Shown in pieces: positions 55,745 through 63,977 of a stretch of 64,000 nucleotides of DNA. A model generated the notes under the pieces. That model ran no database searches, was not told where the DNA came from, and worked only from the letters and a program-made list of their open reading frames with translations. Position 1 is the first letter of the stretch. Each line of letters opens with the position of its first letter. The DNA comes from Streptomyces xanthophaeus (GTDB lineage: Bacteria > Actinomycetota > Actinomycetes > Streptomycetales > Streptomycetaceae): contig NZ_CP076543.1 of the NCBI RefSeq assembly GCF_030440515.1, positions 5,962,501-6,026,500 on the forward strand. Reading direction: 5' to 3'. The translations under genes and the position numbers were made by a program.

Positions 55745-56656
55745 ATGGCGGGACTGTGTGAAGGTCGGGTCGTGATCGTGACGGGCGCGGGGCGGGGGCT
55801 GGGGCGGGCCCATGCGCTGGCCTTCGCGGCGGAGGGGGCGAAGGTCGTCGTGAACGACCTCGGGGTCGGGCTCGACGGGCTGCCGGGGCCGGACGGCCCG
55901 GCGGCCCAGGTGGTCGCCGAGATCGAGGCGCTGGGCGGAAAGGCGCTCGCGCACGGCGGGGACATCGCCACGTCCAAGGGCGCGGCCTCCCTGGTGACGG
56001 CGGCCGTGGACACCTTCGGGCGCCTGGACACCCTCGTCAACAACGCGGGCTTCCTGCGGGACCGGATGCTGGTCAACCTGGACGAGGACGACTGGGACGC
56101 GGTCATGCGGGTCCACCTGAAGGGCCACTTCCTGCCGCTGCGGTCGGCGGCCGCGTGGTGGCGGGCGGAGGCCAAGGCGGGCCGGCCCGTGGCCGCCCGC
56201 GTGGTCAACACCTCCTCCGGGGCCGGACTGCTCGGCTCGGTCGGCCAGGGCAACTACAGCGCGGCCAAGGCCGGGATCCTCGGCCTGACGATGGTCGCCG
56301 CGGAGGAGATGGGCCGCTACGGGGTCCAGGTCAACGCGATCGCCCCGGCGGCGCGGACCCGGATGACGGAGCGGACCTTCGCAGAGACCATGGCCGCCCC
56401 CGAGGCGGGCGGCTTCGACGCCATGGCCCCGGAGAACGTCTCCCCGCTGGTGGTGTGGCTGGGGGCGGACGCCTCGGCGGGGGTCACGGGCCGGGTCTTC
56501 GAGGCGGAGGGCGGCCGGATCACCGTGATGGAGGGCTGGCGGCCGGGCCCCACGGCGGACCGGGGCGCACGCTGGACCCCGGCGGAGGCGGGGGCGGCCA
56601 CCTTGGAACTCCTCGCGGCGGCGCAGGCTCCGCTGCCGGTGTACGGCGCGCGGTAG
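55745..56656 (+). CDS. SDR oxidoreductase (Rv3548c-like)
   Basis: 303 residues from ATG 55745. Long SDR of the multifunctional beta-oxidation type: VIVTGAGRGLGRAHALAFAA, VNDLGVGLDGLPGPDGPAAQ, NNAGFLRDRMLVNLDEDDWD, NTSSGAGLLGSVGQGNYSAAK (Tyr/Lys). The C-terminal extension WRPGPTADRGARWTPAEAG exceeds that of classical SDRs. This resembles the 3-hydroxyacyl-CoA dehydrogenase domain of MFE-2 proteins, suiting a CoA-bound steroid fragment. Second gene of the divergent operon controlled by the 54944 palindrome. Confidence 0.86.
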   Translation: MAGLCEGRVVIVTGAGRGLGRAHALAFAAEGAKVVVNDLGVGLDGLPGPDGPAAQVVAEIEALGGKALAHGGDIATSKGAASLVTAAVDTFGRLDTLVNNAGFLRDRMLVNLDEDDWDAVMRVHLKGHFLPLRSAAAWWRAEAKAGRPVAARVVNTSSGAGLLGSVGQGNYSAAKAGILGLTMVAAEEMGRYGVQVNAIAPAARTRMTERTFAETMAAPEAGGFDAMAPENVSPLVVWLGADASAGVTGRVFEAEGGRITVMEGWRPGPTADRGARWTPAEAGAATLELLAAAQAPLPVYGAR

Positions 56657-56739
56657 CCGCCCCGGGTCCGGTCCCGGCGGCGGGGGCGGAGGCTAAGGTT
56701 CCTGGTCCGGGACAAGAGCCGAAGGGACACGAACCGACG

Positions 56740-57183
56740 ATGGCCGACACGCCGACCCCGCAGAAGATCACCACGTTTCTGATGTTCGAGGGGCGGGCCG
56801 AGGAAGCCATGAGCTTCTACGTCTCGCTGTTCGACGACGCCGAGGTGCTCGCCGTCAGCCGCTACGGCCCCGACGAAACCGGACCCGGGGCCGGGCCCGC
56901 GGGAACCGTGCGCCACGCGACCTTCTCCCTGGCCGGACAGCAGCTCATGTGCATCGACAGCCCGGCCCAGCACGCGTTCGGCTTCACGCCCGCGGTGTCG
57001 CTGTACGTCCAGTGCGAGGACGACGCCGAGATCGACCGCCTCTACCGCGCGCTCGCCGAACAGGGCCAGGAGCTGATGCCCCTGGGCTCGTACGGATTCA
57101 GCCACCGGTTCGGCTGGGTGAACGACCGCTTCGGCGTCTCCTGGCAGCTGAACGTCGCGGCCCCGCCCAGCGCGGGCGGGTGA
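56740..57183 (+). CDS. VOC-family (PhnB-like) protein
   Basis: 147 residues from ATG 56740. PhnB/glyoxalase-like fold: KITTFLMFEGRAEEAMSFYVSLF, HATFSLAGQQLMCIDSP, FTPAVSLYVQCEDDAEIDRLY and SHRFGWVNDRFGVSWQLNV. These proteins are usually cytosolic dimers; many lack metal and have no proven function. The conserved acidic pair needed in glyoxalases is not clear. It follows the SDR operon by 83 bases with its own spacing and may be independent. Confidence 0.87.
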   Translation: MADTPTPQKITTFLMFEGRAEEAMSFYVSLFDDAEVLAVSRYGPDETGPGAGPAGTVRHATFSLAGQQLMCIDSPAQHAFGFTPAVSLYVQCEDDAEIDRLYRALAEQGQELMPLGSYGFSHRFGWVNDRFGVSWQLNVAAPPSAGG

Positions 57184-57292
57184 GGGGCCGGACTCAGGCC
57201 CCGGCGCCGCCGCCCGGCCCGGGCTGCTCCAGGCCGGGCATCTCCAGGGCCGAGCCCATCCCGACCGTGCACACCGTGCCCCGGCCCGGCGG

Positions 57293-57484
57293 CACCCCGC
57301 AGGGATCCCCGCTCCGTACTCCTGCCGGGAGGGCGCCTGCAGCGCCTGCTGCTGCCGGGTCGCCGAGGGCGAGGTGGAGATGACCCGTAACGAGGTCCTC
57401 GACGGGACGGACCTGGCCGAGGGCTACGTCCTGGCCTGCCAGGCCCTCCCGCTCGGCCCCGCCGTGCGGATCACGTACGGGTGA
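57293..57484 (+). pseudogene. C-terminal 2Fe-2S ferredoxin-domain remnant, KshB-like
   Basis: In the 394-bp gap after the VOC gene one frame, ending at TGA 57484, reads PAPYSCREGACSACCCRVAE then GEVEMTRNEVLDGTDLAEGY and VLACQALPLGPAVRITYG. The C-x4-C-x2-C-x29-C spacing and NEVLDxxDLAxGYxLACQ match the plant-type ferredoxin end of 3-ketosteroid 9-alpha-hydroxylase reductase (KshB) and relatives. No start codon, FAD or NAD domain precedes it. A truncated reductase gene, consistent with decaying steroid catabolism. The remaining 110 bases of the gap hold nothing recognisable. Confidence 0.7.
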
Positions 57485-57577
57485 AGGGGGGTGTCCGGCA
57501 GGACGCGCGGCCGCTAGCTTCTCCGGGGGAAGCGCTCGCTGCGCACGGCAATCGGTTCGGGAAGCGGGGCTGGGCCC

Positions 57578-58852
57578 ATGTCCGACACCATCACGCTCGC
57601 CGTCGTCGGGGCGGGGGACCGGGGGAGCGGCCACGCCGGATGGGCCCTGGCCCATCCGGACCGGGCCCGGGTGGTCGCGGTCGCCGAACCGCGCGCGCCC
57701 CGGCGGGAGCGGCTCGCCGCCGCCCACCGCATCGACCCCCACCACGTGCTCGGCGACTGGCGGGAGCTCGCCGCCCTCGGACGGATCGCGGACGCGGTGC
57801 TCGTCTGCACCCTGGACCGCGACCACCTGGAGCCGGTCCTCGCGTTCGCGGCGCTCGGCTACCACATCATGCTGGAGAAGCCGATGGCCCTCACGGAGGA
57901 CGAGTGCCGGCGCATCGTCGACGCCGTCGAGCGGGCCGGCGTCATCCTCTCCGTCGGGCACGTCCTGCGCTACACGTCTTACACGCAGACCCTCAAGGAC
58001 GTCGTCGACTCCGGCCGCATCGGCGACATCGTGAGCGTCCAGCACCTGGAGCCGGTCGGCTTCTGGCACCAGGCCCACTCGTTCGTACGGGGCAACTGGC
58101 GGCGCGCCGACGAGGCGACGACCATGCTGATGGCCAAGTCCTGCCACGACCTGGACTGGCTCCAGTACGTGCTGGGGCGCCCGCCCGTACGGGTCTCCAG
58201 CTTCGGCCGCCTCTCGCACTTCCGGCCCGAGAACAGGCCGGCGGGTGCGGCGGACCGCTGCCTGGACTGCACGGTCGAGCCGGACTGCCCGTACTCCGCG
58301 GCACGCGAGTACGGCGACAGGCTGGCCGACGGCCGCCACCGCTGGCCGCTGAGTGTGCTGATCGACGAGTTCACCCCGCGGGCCCTGGAGACCGCGCTGC
58401 GGGAGGGGCCCTACGGGCGGTGCGTGTACGCCTGCGACAACGACGTCGTCGACCATCAGGTGGTGGCCATGGAGTTCGACTCGGGGGCGACGGCCACCTT
58501 CACCATGACCGCCTTCACCGAGCAGGCGGACCGCCACACCCGGATCTTCGGAACCCGCGGCGAACTGCGGGGCGACGGCCGCACGATCACGGTCTACGAC
58601 TTCCTGACCCGCACCGAGGAGCAGGTGGCCATCGGCGCGGGCGGGCCGATGGAGGCCGCGGGCGGCCACGGCGGAGGCGACGCCGGCCTCATGGACGCCT
58701 TCGTCGCCGCCGTCGCCACCGGCGATCCCGGCCTGGTCAGGTCCGGTCCGCGGGAATCGCTCACCAGCCACCTGACGGTCCTGGCCGCCGAACGGGCCCG
58801 CTGCTCCGGCACGGTGGAGCCGGTGGGGCCGCCGCCCGTCCAGGACCCGTAA
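57578..58852 (+). CDS. Gfo/Idh/MocA-family oxidoreductase
   Basis: 424 residues from ATG 57578. Rossmann start AVVGAGDRGSGHAGWALAHP, the EKP motif in MLEKPMALTEDE, and DLDWLQYVLG with a conserved His/Asp in SCHDLDW. A Cys cluster RCLDCTVEPDCPYSA (C-x2-C-x5-C) occurs in a subset of the family and may bind metal. Members oxidise or reduce sugars and inositols with NAD(P). Substrate unknown; no sugar transporter is adjacent. An imperfect long hairpin follows directly. Confidence 0.9.
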   Translation: MSDTITLAVVGAGDRGSGHAGWALAHPDRARVVAVAEPRAPRRERLAAAHRIDPHHVLGDWRELAALGRIADAVLVCTLDRDHLEPVLAFAALGYHIMLEKPMALTEDECRRIVDAVERAGVILSVGHVLRYTSYTQTLKDVVDSGRIGDIVSVQHLEPVGFWHQAHSFVRGNWRRADEATTMLMAKSCHDLDWLQYVLGRPPVRVSSFGRLSHFRPENRPAGAADRCLDCTVEPDCPYSAAREYGDRLADGRHRWPLSVLIDEFTPRALETALREGPYGRCVYACDNDVVDHQVVAMEFDSGATATFTMTAFTEQADRHTRIFGTRGELRGDGRTITVYDFLTRTEEQVAIGAGGPMEAAGGHGGGDAGLMDAFVAAVATGDPGLVRSGPRESLTSHLTVLAAERARCSGTVEPVGPPPVQDP

Positions 58853-58902
58853 ACGAAGCGGGCCCGGCCCCCTGGCGAGGGGTCGGGACCGGGTCTTCGT
58901 TT
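58851..58902 (+). terminator. Terminator after the Gfo/Idh/MocA gene
   Basis: Stem starting AAACGAAG (58851-58858) pairing with CTTCGTTT (58895-58902), continued inward by an imperfect GC-rich stem. It overlaps the stop codon of the gene. Confidence 0.75.
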
Positions 58903-58926
58903 CTTGCGGTGGGATATGACTACCCG

Positions 58927-59130
58927 CTACATCCACTCGCTGAACCGCAACCAGCCCATCATGTTGTCCAATTCCTGCTCCGAGACCTCCGGCCGGGGGT
59001 CCCGAGGCCGCGCGGCCGCCGCCCGGCCGGCCCGTCCCGGCCCGTCCAGCTCGCGCCACACGGCCCGCGCGCAGGCCGGAACGGCCGGTCCCGGCCGGGC
59101 CAGTTCACGCTCTCCCCGGCACGAGGACAC
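58927..59130 (-). CDS. Small hypothetical protein
   Basis: 67 residues within the 322-bp gap between the Gfo/Idh/MocA and HAD phosphatase genes. Middle part Arg/Ala-rich; the C-terminus SEQELDNMMGWLRFSEWM looks like a conserved helical tail and uses a composition unlike random GC-rich sequence. No strong ribosome-binding site is evident, so this could be a chance frame. I do not recognise a family. The remainder of the gap holds only the terminator. Confidence 0.4.
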   Translation of the reverse strand: MSSCRGERELARPGPAVPACARAVWRELDGPGRAGRAAAARPRDPRPEVSEQELDNMMGWLRFSEWM

Positions 59131-59174
59131 AGCGGGCCCGCACGGCCCGCCGCCCCGGGGCCGCAGCTCTCAGG

Positions 59175-59864
59175 TCAGGAGAGCTTGCCGTTGTAGTCCG
59201 GCAGCTTGACGGTGCGCTCCGCGTGACCGCCGACGAGGTCGGTCGGGCTGTTGCCGATGTTGGCGATGATCGTGTAGCCGCGCGCCTCGATCTCGGCCCG
59301 CTTGTCCGTCTTGTAGGCGCTGACCTGCTCGAACAGGTCGGGCAGGTCACGGACGTAGAGCCCCGAGACCGGGTAGCCCACGGCCTTGAGGTTGCGCTCG
59401 GTGAGGGAGTGGATGATCCCGGGGCGGGCGGTGACGAAGAAGATCGCCACGCCGCGGTCGTGCGCGTACTGGGTCAGCGCGCGGACCTTGGCGATCGCGG
59501 GGGTCGGGAAGGTCCAGAACCAGTGGAAGTCCGTCTCCAGCGAGGTGTTGTCGATGTCGAGGACGAGGGCGGGCTTCTCACCGGCGGGCGAGGCGGCGAT
59601 GCGCGCCTCGATGGCGGGCCGGGCCGCGTCGATCACGGCGGCGACGTCCCGTTGCCAGGTGGCGTAGTCGATGCCGAGGATCGCGGCGTTGCCGCCGGGC
59701 GCCGAGGCGGCCGCAGACGCGGACGCGGGTGCGGACACGGGCGCGGGCGCCGGGACGGGCGCGGCCTGGGCGGCGGTGGCCGGAACCAGCGTCAGGACGG
59801 CGGCGGCCGCGGCCACTCCGGCGGCGGCGGTACGGGGCATACGGGTGCGGCGGGTGCTGCGCAT
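59175..59864 (-). CDS. Secreted HAD-family acid phosphatase
   Basis: 229 residues from ATG 59864 with GAGGGAG upstream; GTG 59885 is a weaker alternative. A signal peptide (STRRTRMPRTAAAG, hydrophobic stretch, AAQAA) and an Ala/Pro/Ser-rich linker (about 38-57) lead to a HAD subfamily IIIB domain. It has LVLDIDNTSLETD (nucleophile Asp), FFVTARPGI (motif II) and NIGNSPTDLVGG (acidic motif). Family members are extracellular class B or plant-type acid phosphatases that free phosphate from organic esters. Confidence 0.9.
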   Translation of the reverse strand: MRSTRRTRMPRTAAAGVAAAAAVLTLVPATAAQAAPVPAPAPVSAPASASAAASAPGGNAAILGIDYATWQRDVAAVIDAARPAIEARIAASPAGEKPALVLDIDNTSLETDFHWFWTFPTPAIAKVRALTQYAHDRGVAIFFVTARPGIIHSLTERNLKAVGYPVSGLYVRDLPDLFEQVSAYKTDKRAEIEARGYTIIANIGNSPTDLVGGHAERTVKLPDYNGKLS

Positions 59865-59975
59865 GGGGGGCGCTCCCTCGGTCACGAGTTGGCATGTACG
59901 TGACCAGAGTTGGCGAGAATCGAACCCATGTCTACTGGCCGGTAGGAAACTTTTCGTGGCCGCGTGATGAATGAT

Positions 59976-60872
59976 CTAGGTGGTGCAGTCGAGGACGGTG
60001 CGGCACAGCCCGCACCGGGCCCGCAGCCGCCCGCGCACCGGCACCCGCAGCCGCTGCGCGCACACCGGACACGGGAAGCTCACCCGCAACCCGGCGCCTT
60101 CCCCCTGCTGTTCGAAGCGGTACGCCGAGCCGTCGGCGGGGTCGGCCCCGGTGCGCCGCGCCTTCGCGTACCGTCGCCGCGCCAGCGGCCCGGCGGCCGT
60201 CAGCGGGGCCCGGCGGTGGTCGCGCCCGGCCAGCGCGCGCCCGCGCACGTAGGCCTCGTACGCCTGGGGGCTGGTGAACCAGGGGGCGGGGTCCTCGCCG
60301 AACAGTGCGGCGCGCTTGGCGAGGACGTAGCCGAACTCCTCCGGCGTGAGGTAGCCGAACCGCTGGTGGGTCAGCGCGTCCTCGCGGTAGGCGTCCAGGA
60401 GCAGCCAGCCCGCCCCCAGATACGCGGCGGCGGTGTCGGTGAGGATCTCGTTCTCCGCGGTGCCGGGGAAGCGCAGGTCCAGGCGGTGCAGCAGGACGTG
60501 GGCCACCTCGTGCGCGAGGGCGGCCGCCAGGTCGCGGCGGTGGGTGCGGAAGCGGTCGTTGACCTCGACGAAGTACTCGGGGCCCGCGGCCAGTTCCACG
60601 GTGGCGGCCTGCTCCATCGCCCGGAAGGAGACCACGATGCGCGCGTCGGGCAGCCGTAGCGCGCGCACGGTCGCGGCGGCCACCCGCTGGGCGCCCAGGT
60701 GGAGGTCGTCGGTGGCGTCGAAGGCGGCGTCGGCGGGGGCGAAGCTCGTGTCGTAGGCGCGGATCCCATCGGCCGACAGCCGGCGGAAGAGCGCGGTGAT
60801 CGAGGCGCGCACGGTCGCCAGATGCGGAAATCCGTGCTCGATGGGGCTGCCGGGCGCCCTGTTCTCCGTCAC
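59976..60872 (-). CDS. Zincin-like metallopeptidase with C-terminal zinc ribbon
   Basis: 298 residues from GTG 60872, preceded by AAGGAGGG. An HExxH motif (LAHEVAHVLLHRLDL) lies near residue 122, with ENEILTDTAAAYLGAG supplying a probable third ligand, as in IrrE/ImmA-type and related peptidases. The C-terminus holds CPVC ... CGLC spaced by about 17 residues (FPCPVCAQRLRVPVRG to CGLCRTVLDC), a treble-clef zinc ribbon. No signal peptide, so it acts inside the cell. Target unknown; no adjacent repressor of the ImmR kind. Confidence 0.82.
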   Translation of the reverse strand: MTENRAPGSPIEHGFPHLATVRASITALFRRLSADGIRAYDTSFAPADAAFDATDDLHLGAQRVAAATVRALRLPDARIVVSFRAMEQAATVELAAGPEYFVEVNDRFRTHRRDLAAALAHEVAHVLLHRLDLRFPGTAENEILTDTAAAYLGAGWLLLDAYREDALTHQRFGYLTPEEFGYVLAKRAALFGEDPAPWFTSPQAYEAYVRGRALAGRDHRRAPLTAAGPLARRRYAKARRTGADPADGSAYRFEQQGEGAGLRVSFPCPVCAQRLRVPVRGRLRARCGLCRTVLDCTT

Positions 60873-60982
60873 CGGGCCCTCCTTACCGCAATCCCTGCCG
60901 TCTGGACGGGAGTTGGCCGAAATTGCCTTCTTGATGTCCACCACACGCCTGTTGTGTCATGGACCCGTCATTCACCCGATGA

Positions 60983-61801
<819 letters not shown>

Positions 61802-61824
61802 CTCCACCCGCTCGTCCCGCTCGT

Positions 61825-61873
61825 CCCGCTCGCCCTTCCGGCCGGTCACCCACCGGCCGGAAGGGCGAGCGGG
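61825..61873 (+). terminator. Very strong terminator after the trypsin gene
   Basis: Perfect 22-bp stem (61825-61846 with 61852-61873) and 5-base loop CACCC, 24 bases after the stop. The longest perfect hairpin noted in the window. Confidence 0.9.
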
Positions 61874-61973
61874 TGTCTGGCCGGTCAGGCCGGACTCGCG
61901 GCGCCCGGCCCGCACCCCGGTCCCACGGGACGCGACCGGTGGCGGCAGCGGGCGACAGCGGGGCAGGTGGCGC

Positions 61974-62440
61974 ATGCCGATCCGAGTGGTCATCGCGGAC
62001 GACCAGGAGAGGGTCGGAACCGGATTCCGGATGATCCTGGAGAGCCGACCGGACACCGGCCGGACGTCCTGCCCCTCGACATCCGCATGCCCGGACTCGA
62101 CGGCCTCGAAGTCACCCGCCGCCTGTCCGGCAACCCCGGCCCACCGCACATCGTCATCGTCACCACCTTCGGCCTCGACGAGTACGTCCACGCGGCGCTC
62201 CACGGCGGAGCGTCCGGCTTCCTCCTGAAGGACGCCGGCCCGGCCATGCCGGTTGAAGCGGCCCGGGCGGCAGCCTCGGCGACTCCCTCGTCCCACCCCC
62301 ACCCCCACCCGCCATCACGGTCCGCCTCCTGCGCGAAACGGCCCCGCGCACCCCGGCCCCGATCCCGGCTCCCACCCCAGCCCCGCCGGCGCCCGAAGCC
62401 GGGGGCACGTGCGGGTACGGGTGCGCAGGCGCGGGCCGGC
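61974..62440 (+). pseudogene. Broken NarL/FixJ-type response regulator
   Basis: From ATG 61974 the frame gives MPIRVVIADDQERVGTGFRM and ILESRPD, the start of a receiver domain. The sequence then shifts frame to DVLPLDIRMPGLDGLEVTRR (phospho-acceptor region) and IVIVTTFGLDEYVHAALHGG then ASGFLLKDAG. About 20 residues between the parts are missing. A further frame shift gives AITVRLLRE-like sequence, after which the DNA-binding domain is absent. The break is followed by the 50-bp dispersed repeat. No sensor kinase gene is beside it. Confidence 0.8.
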
Positions 62441-62452
62441 TGCGCCTGGGCC

Positions 62453-62502
62453 TCCCGGGGCTCCGCCCCGGACCCCGCGCCTCAAACGCCGGCGGGGCTG
62501 GA
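62453..62502 (-). repeat. 50-bp dispersed GC-rich repeat, copy 2 (inverted)
   Basis: Identical over 50 bases to 8191-8240 in the opposite orientation. It lies where the helix-turn-helix part of the broken response regulator would have been, suggesting repeat-associated rearrangement. The remaining stretch up to 62701 has no recognisable gene. Confidence 0.85.
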
Positions 62503-62600
62503 AGGGCCGCCGCCGCAGGCAGCCGCGGCAGCCACACACGCTGGGACTCGGGGTCGCCCGGGGCCACCCGGTTCGCCGCCGCCGTGACCTGGCTGCATGG

Positions 62601-62637
62601 CCGTACCGGCCCGGGACGCCGCCCCGGGCCGGTACGG
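62601..62637. terminator. Stem-loop downstream of the winged-helix/membrane protein operon
   Basis: 15-bp perfect arms (62601-62615 with 62623-62637) and a 7-base loop. It lies 65 bases beyond the end of the minus-strand operon, so it probably terminates it. Confidence 0.7.
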
Positions 62638-62701
62638 GTCACCCTGCGCACCGTCCCGGCCGCCCCGCCGCACTCGACCTGGACGCCCTAGGGAGCCGTC
62701 C

Positions 62702-63040
62702 CTAACCCAGCGCGATGGCCCGCAGCGCGGCCAGATGCCGCTGGTAGACCGCCCGGCCCTCGGCGGTCAGCGAGAGCCAGGTGCGCGGACGCCGCCCCAC
62801 CCGGCCCTTGCCGACCTCCACCCAGCCCGCCTCCTCCAGCGCCGCGACCTGCTTGGACAGCACCGAGTCCGAGACCTCGACCAGGTCCCGTACGAAACCG
62901 AACTCGGCCTTGTCCAGCGGAGCCAGCGCCGCCACCACCGACAGCCGTACGGGCGCATTGAGCAGCGGCGCGAGGTCGTGCCGCGGATGCCCGCCCCGCT
63001 TCGCGTCCGCCCCCGGGCCCGTGGCCGGTTCGTCCGTCAT
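62702..63040 (-). CDS. Winged-helix transcriptional regulator (MarR/ArsR-like)
   Basis: 112 residues from ATG 63040, overlapping the membrane protein gene stop as ATGA. The DNA-binding fold runs LNAPVRLSVVAALAPLDKAE, FVRDLVEVSDSVLSKQVAAL (recognition helix) and the wing RRPRTWLSLTAEGRAVYQRH. This short HTH type is common in actinobacteria next to a membrane protein, as here. It probably represses its own operon; the signal is unknown. Confidence 0.9.
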   Translation of the reverse strand: MTDEPATGPGADAKRGGHPRHDLAPLLNAPVRLSVVAALAPLDKAEFGFVRDLVEVSDSVLSKQVAALEEAGWVEVGKGRVGRRPRTWLSLTAEGRAVYQRHLAALRAIALG

Positions 63041-63456
63041 GCCGCACCCCTCGTCTCGGTCCAGGCGCCGACGGCCAGCGGCAGCGCACACGCCAGCGCG
63101 GCCGCCACCGCGAACGGCACGCCGTGGCCGAACGCCGCGGTCCCGAGCGTGATCGACAGGGCGAACACCACCGCCCAGGAACCCACCAGCACCCCGTGCT
63201 TCACACCGAACCCCCGCCGCACCACGCGCTGCCGCGCCGCGTACACGCTCAGCCCGGTCACCAGCAGCCCGTTGGTCACCGCGAACACCGCCCCCGAGAC
63301 CGGCCCCTGCCACAGCACGGCGATCGGTACGAGCACCAGCTGCCCGGCCGCGAACACCCACAGGTAGCGCGCGTACCAGCCACTGCGCCGCCGCGCCGCC
63401 TGCTCCAGACCCGCCGCCCGGCCCAACGCCCCGACCGCCTTCGCCGACTCCTGCAT
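63037..63456 (-). CDS. Membrane protein partnered with winged-helix regulator
   Basis: 139 residues from ATG 63456 with GAGGGGG upstream. A short amphipathic N-terminus (QESAKAVGALGRAAGLEQAA) is followed by four hydrophobic helices near residues 31-50, 54-73, 87-104 and 108-127. No catalytic motif is seen. The two-gene arrangement with an HTH regulator is conserved in streptomycetes; function unknown. Regulator and membrane protein overlap by 4 bases. Confidence 0.82.
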   Translation of the reverse strand: MQESAKAVGALGRAAGLEQAARRRSGWYARYLWVFAAGQLVLVPIAVLWQGPVSGAVFAVTNGLLVTGLSVYAARQRVVRRGFGVKHGVLVGSWAVVFALSITLGTAAFGHGVPFAVAAALACALPLAVGAWTETRGAA

Positions 63457-63602
63457 GGTTCCCCCTCGCTCGCACACGGATGACCGTCCCCAGTTGATTT
63501 CCACTATGGCGAGTACTTTCCATTCTGGCAAGTGTCGGGTTGCCGTCTCACAGGCCGACTGCCAGAGGAACCGACGGCCGCCGCCACGTATTCTCGGGAA
63601 CC

Positions 63603-63977
63603 ATGAACATCAGCGACCTCGACAACGGCACCGGCACCGGCATCGGCACGGGCACGGGCGCGGCCGACGACGCCGCAGGCATCGACGAGAGCGTCACCGC
63701 CGAACTCGCGCGCCTGCGCGACAGCATCGACAACATCGACGCCGCCGTCGTCCATATGCTCGCCGAACGCTTCAAGTGCACCCAGCAGGTCGGCCACCTC
63801 AAGGCCAGGCACCAGCTGCCCCCCGCCGACCCGGGTCGCGAAGCCAGCCAGATCGCCCGCCTGCGCCAGCTCGCCGAGAACGCCAAGCTCGACCCCGCCT
63901 TCGCCGAGAAGCTCCTCAACTTCATCATCGCCGAGGTCATCCGCCACCACGAGACGATCGCTGCGGGCGAAGAGTAG
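63603..63977 (+). CDS. Chorismate mutase, AroQ type
   Basis: 124 residues from ATG 63603. After a Gly/Thr-rich N-terminal stretch (NGTGTGIGTGTG, about residues 7-22) comes the all-helical AroQ fold. LRDSIDNIDAAVVHMLAERF holds the catalytic Arg and Asp/Glu pattern, then CTQQVGHLKARHQLPPADPGRE, and the last helix LLNFIIAEVIRHHE. It converts chorismate to prephenate toward phenylalanine and tyrosine, so it competes with TrpE for chorismate. It is monocistronic here. Length is normal once the Gly/Thr stretch is set aside. Confidence 0.93.
   Translation: MNISDLDNGTGTGIGTGTGAADDAAGIDESVTAELARLRDSIDNIDAAVVHMLAERFKCTQQVGHLKARHQLPPADPGREASQIARLRQLAENAKLDPAFAEKLLNFIIAEVIRHHETIAAGEE

Noticed and set aside
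57194..59059. A 621-residue minus-strand frame opposite the Gfo/Idh/MocA gene
   Set aside because: Antisense shadow of a complete oxidoreductase gene with no recognisable domain.
59905..59945. tRNA-like T-loop sequence (minus strand GGTTCGATTC) near the HAD phosphatase start
   Set aside because: The flanking bases do not form a T-stem or acceptor stem, and no D or anticodon arm is present at the right distance.
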